A DNA stretch of 18,215 nucleotides from an uncultured Clostridia bacterium (GTDB lineage: Bacteria > Bacillota > Clostridia > Christensenellales > Aristaeellaceae). Positions 16,664-18,215 of the stretch are shown one piece after another (position 1 is the first letter of the stretch; every line of letters begins with the position of its first letter). The stretch covers positions 1 through 18,215 of the forward strand of contig CAKTTM010000006.1 of the NCBI GenBank assembly GCA_934615145.1, given 5' to 3'. The position numbers were made by a program, and so were the translations under genes. Below the pieces are notes generated by a model. The model had not been told where the DNA came from. It ran no database searches and saw only the letters and a list, made by a program, of their open reading frames with translations.

Positions 16664-17961
16664 ATGAAGAAGCTTCTCTCCCTGGCGCTTGTCTGCGCGC
16701 TGGTGCTGGGCCTTGGTTCCACAGCCTTCGCCGCCGAGCCCAAGACCATCGTCTACTGGTCCATGTGGTCGGCCAGCTAGCCCCAGGCCATCGTCATCCA
16801 GAAGGCCGTTGACGCCTATATGGCCGAGACCGGCAACAAGGTCGACCTGCAGTTCAAGGGCCGCACTGGCATCCGCGAGGGCCTGCAGCCGGCACCGGGC
16901 GCTGGCAGCGTCATCGACCTGTTTGACGAGGACATCGACCGCGTCAACACCCAGTGGGGCGCCTATCTGCTGGACCTGGAAGAGCTGGCCAAGGCCAGCG
17001 ACTATGAGGCCACTGCCAACGCCGGCCTGATGGCCGCCTGCCGCGAGGTCGCAGCCGGCACCCTCAAGTCCATCCCCTATCAGCCCAACATCTTCAACTA
17101 CTTCTATAATGTGGAGCTCTTTGAGCAGGCCGGCGTCACCGCCGTCACCACCAACTGGACCGAGTTTGTGGATGTCGCGCAGAAGGTCAAGGATGCCGGC
17201 TTCATCGCCATCACCTCTGACGATGCCTACATCATCCAGATGCTGGGTTATCACCTGGCCCGCCTGGTGGGCGAGCCCCGCGTGGTCGAGATCGTAAGTG
17301 AAGGCCTCTGGGCCGAAGAGACCGCCGTCCTCAAGGCCGCCCAGGCTTATGAAGAGCTGGCCACCAAGGGCTTCTTCTCCCCCACCATCGGCTCCTCAAA
17401 GTGGCCCGCCAACCAGAACGGCGAGCTGGCCCTGGGCGACGCTGCGATGTACTTGAATGGTTCCTGGCTGCCCAACGAGGTCAAGGACATGACTGGTCCT
17501 GACTTCAAGTGGGCTGCTTTGCCTACCCGGCGCTGGACGGCGGCGTGACCGGCACGGAAGCCGCCAACTTTGGCGCCCAGGTGCTGGCCATCAACGCCAA
17601 GAGCGAAGTGGCCAAGGAAGCCTTTGACATCATCCTCACCATCACCAAAGGCGAGTATGACCAGCTCCTCTCCCAGGAGTCGGTGGGTATGCCCGCTGAC
17701 AGCGGCAACGCCGATTGGCCCGCCATGCTGGCCGGTGTCAAGCCCGTCATGGACAACACCACCGTGCGCTACAGCTGGGGCGCCGGCATCGAGAACAACG
17801 CCGATGTCACCCCCATCATCAAGCAGGAGTTCCAGAAGCTCTGCCAGGGCAGCATCACCGCCCAGCAGTTCGTGGACAACATTGTATGGACAAAGATGCA
17901 ATCGCCAATTTGCTCACAAGCCAGAGATTTGGGCACGCAGCAAAGCCGAACAGCGTATTAA
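16664..17961 (+). pseudogene. Sugar ABC transporter substrate-binding protein, disrupted
   Basis: The gene would encode an exported family 1 solute-binding protein of about 430 residues. An N-terminal signal peptide (MKKLLSLALVCALVLG..., probable cut at AFA/AEP) is followed by IVYWSMW, a usual start of sugar-binding proteins. There is no proper lipobox. Three lesions are seen. Codon 39 is TAG (16778-16780), where relatives, as I recall them, tend to have an acidic residue, consistent with GAG to TAG. The frame shifts at 17511-17513, where GGG replaces an expected GGGG; adding one G restores WGCFAYPALDGGV. After VDNI (17884) the C-terminus runs into about 25 unrelated residues. No permease genes follow. 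It is probably a pseudogene, though the single-base change in a G-run could be a sequencing error. Confidence 0.85.
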
Positions 17962-17967
17962 TGACCC

Positions 17968-18012
17968 AAAAAGCATTATCCCCGGCCGCGATAGCTCGCG
18001 ACCGGGGATAAT
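17968..18012 (-). terminator. Strong hairpin terminator of the ferritin gene
   Basis: ATTATCCCCGG (17975-17985) pairs perfectly with CCGGGGATAAT (18002-18012). Inside, after one C-A mismatch, CGCGA pairs with TCGCG around a TAGC loop. On the minus strand the hairpin is followed by GC and five T (17972-17968), so it fits an intrinsic terminator for the ferritin gene, whose stop is 62 nt upstream. On the plus strand no T-run follows, but the stem could still protect or end the transcript of the pseudogene. Confidence 0.75.
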
Positions 18013-18074
18013 AGCTGGTCAGGCTGACCGCCTGCGCTCACGCGGGATGGCCTTTGTCCAATAATAATGCTCTC

Positions 18075-18215
18075 TTAGCTGATAACGAGATCCGGCGCCA
18101 CATAGACGCGGGTGAGCAGCTCGGCGTTCATCACATACAGGCCCTGCTTGTCCTCACCCAGCATGGTCAGCTTGTCGATCAGCTCATGCACATTGGCCTC
18201 TTCCTCGCCCTGCTC
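18075..18215 (-). CDS. Ferritin, C-terminal end only
   Basis: This is the last 46 codons plus TAA of a gene that enters from the right edge. The sequence (EQGEEEANVHELIDKL..., then GLYVMNAELLTR) matches the end of bacterial non-haem ferritins. Those usually read EQVEEE...ILDKL...GLxxLDxEL at this point, in the fourth helix and the short fifth helix. Ferritins store iron as a cage of 24 subunits in the cytoplasm. Only the tail is visible, so the ferroxidase centre cannot be checked. A strong terminator lies downstream, so the gene ends its own transcript here. Confidence 0.75.
   Translation of the reverse strand, partial: EQGEEEANVHELIDKLTMLGEDKQGLYVMNAELLTRVYVAPDLVIS

Noticed and set aside
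16778..16780. TAG as a sense codon (recoding) in the solute-binding gene
   Set aside because: TAG acts as the stop of the GGDEF-EAL gene, and a separate frameshift also breaks the gene, so decay or sequence error is simpler.
1..18215. CRISPR arrays, tRNA or rRNA genes, insertion sequences
   Set aside because: I saw no regularly spaced repeats, no tRNA/rRNA-like segments and no transposase motifs on either strand.

Overview
The window is GC-rich DNA with a few AT-richer spacers. It most likely comes from a Bacillota (Firmicutes) bacterium of the high-GC Clostridia kind. Support for this is the large single-chain PurL with a fused glutaminase, a Fe-S/propeptide type PurF, a PurO-like IMP cyclohydrolase beside a short AICAR formyltransferase, strong GGAGG ribosome binding sites, and a Bacillus-type PurR operator candidate. 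I cannot name the genus.

Layout. 1-812 (+) is the 3' part of a MurR/RpiR-family regulator. 809-3931 (-) is a large membrane-bound GGDEF-EAL protein whose stop codon overlaps the regulator's stop. 4050-5225 (-) is an exported serine hydrolase of the class C beta-lactamase/penicillin-binding family. 5236-16358 (-) is a compact de novo purine operon, transcribed leftwards as purE-purC-purF-purM-purN-IMP cyclohydrolase-AICAR formyltransferase-purD-purL; the serine hydrolase follows purL by 10 nt and is probably its last gene. 16359-16663 is a divergent control region. It has a near-consensus promoter and paired PurR-box-like sites for the pur operon, and a second promoter facing right. 16664-17961 (+) is a broken sugar ABC transporter solute-binding protein gene. 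A strong hairpin follows, and 18075-18215 (-) is the C-terminal end of a ferritin.

How the genes work together. The nine pur genes cover nearly all steps from PRPP to IMP: PurF, PurD, PurN, PurL (large chain plus glutaminase), PurM, PurE, PurC, AICAR formyltransferase and IMP cyclohydrolase. PurB is not here, and neither is PurK, the usual partner of a class I-like PurE. The last two steps, normally fused in one PurH, are carried by two separate overlapping genes. From purC to purL every junction abuts or overlaps, and two starts (purN, purD) have no visible Shine-Dalgarno sequence, so translational coupling is likely.

The most notable points are the split PurH, the operator/promoter of the pur operon, a possible leader attenuator, a G-quadruplex-capable promoter before the GGDEF-EAL gene, and the multiply damaged transporter gene. 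I did not see a clearly undescribed multi-gene system.
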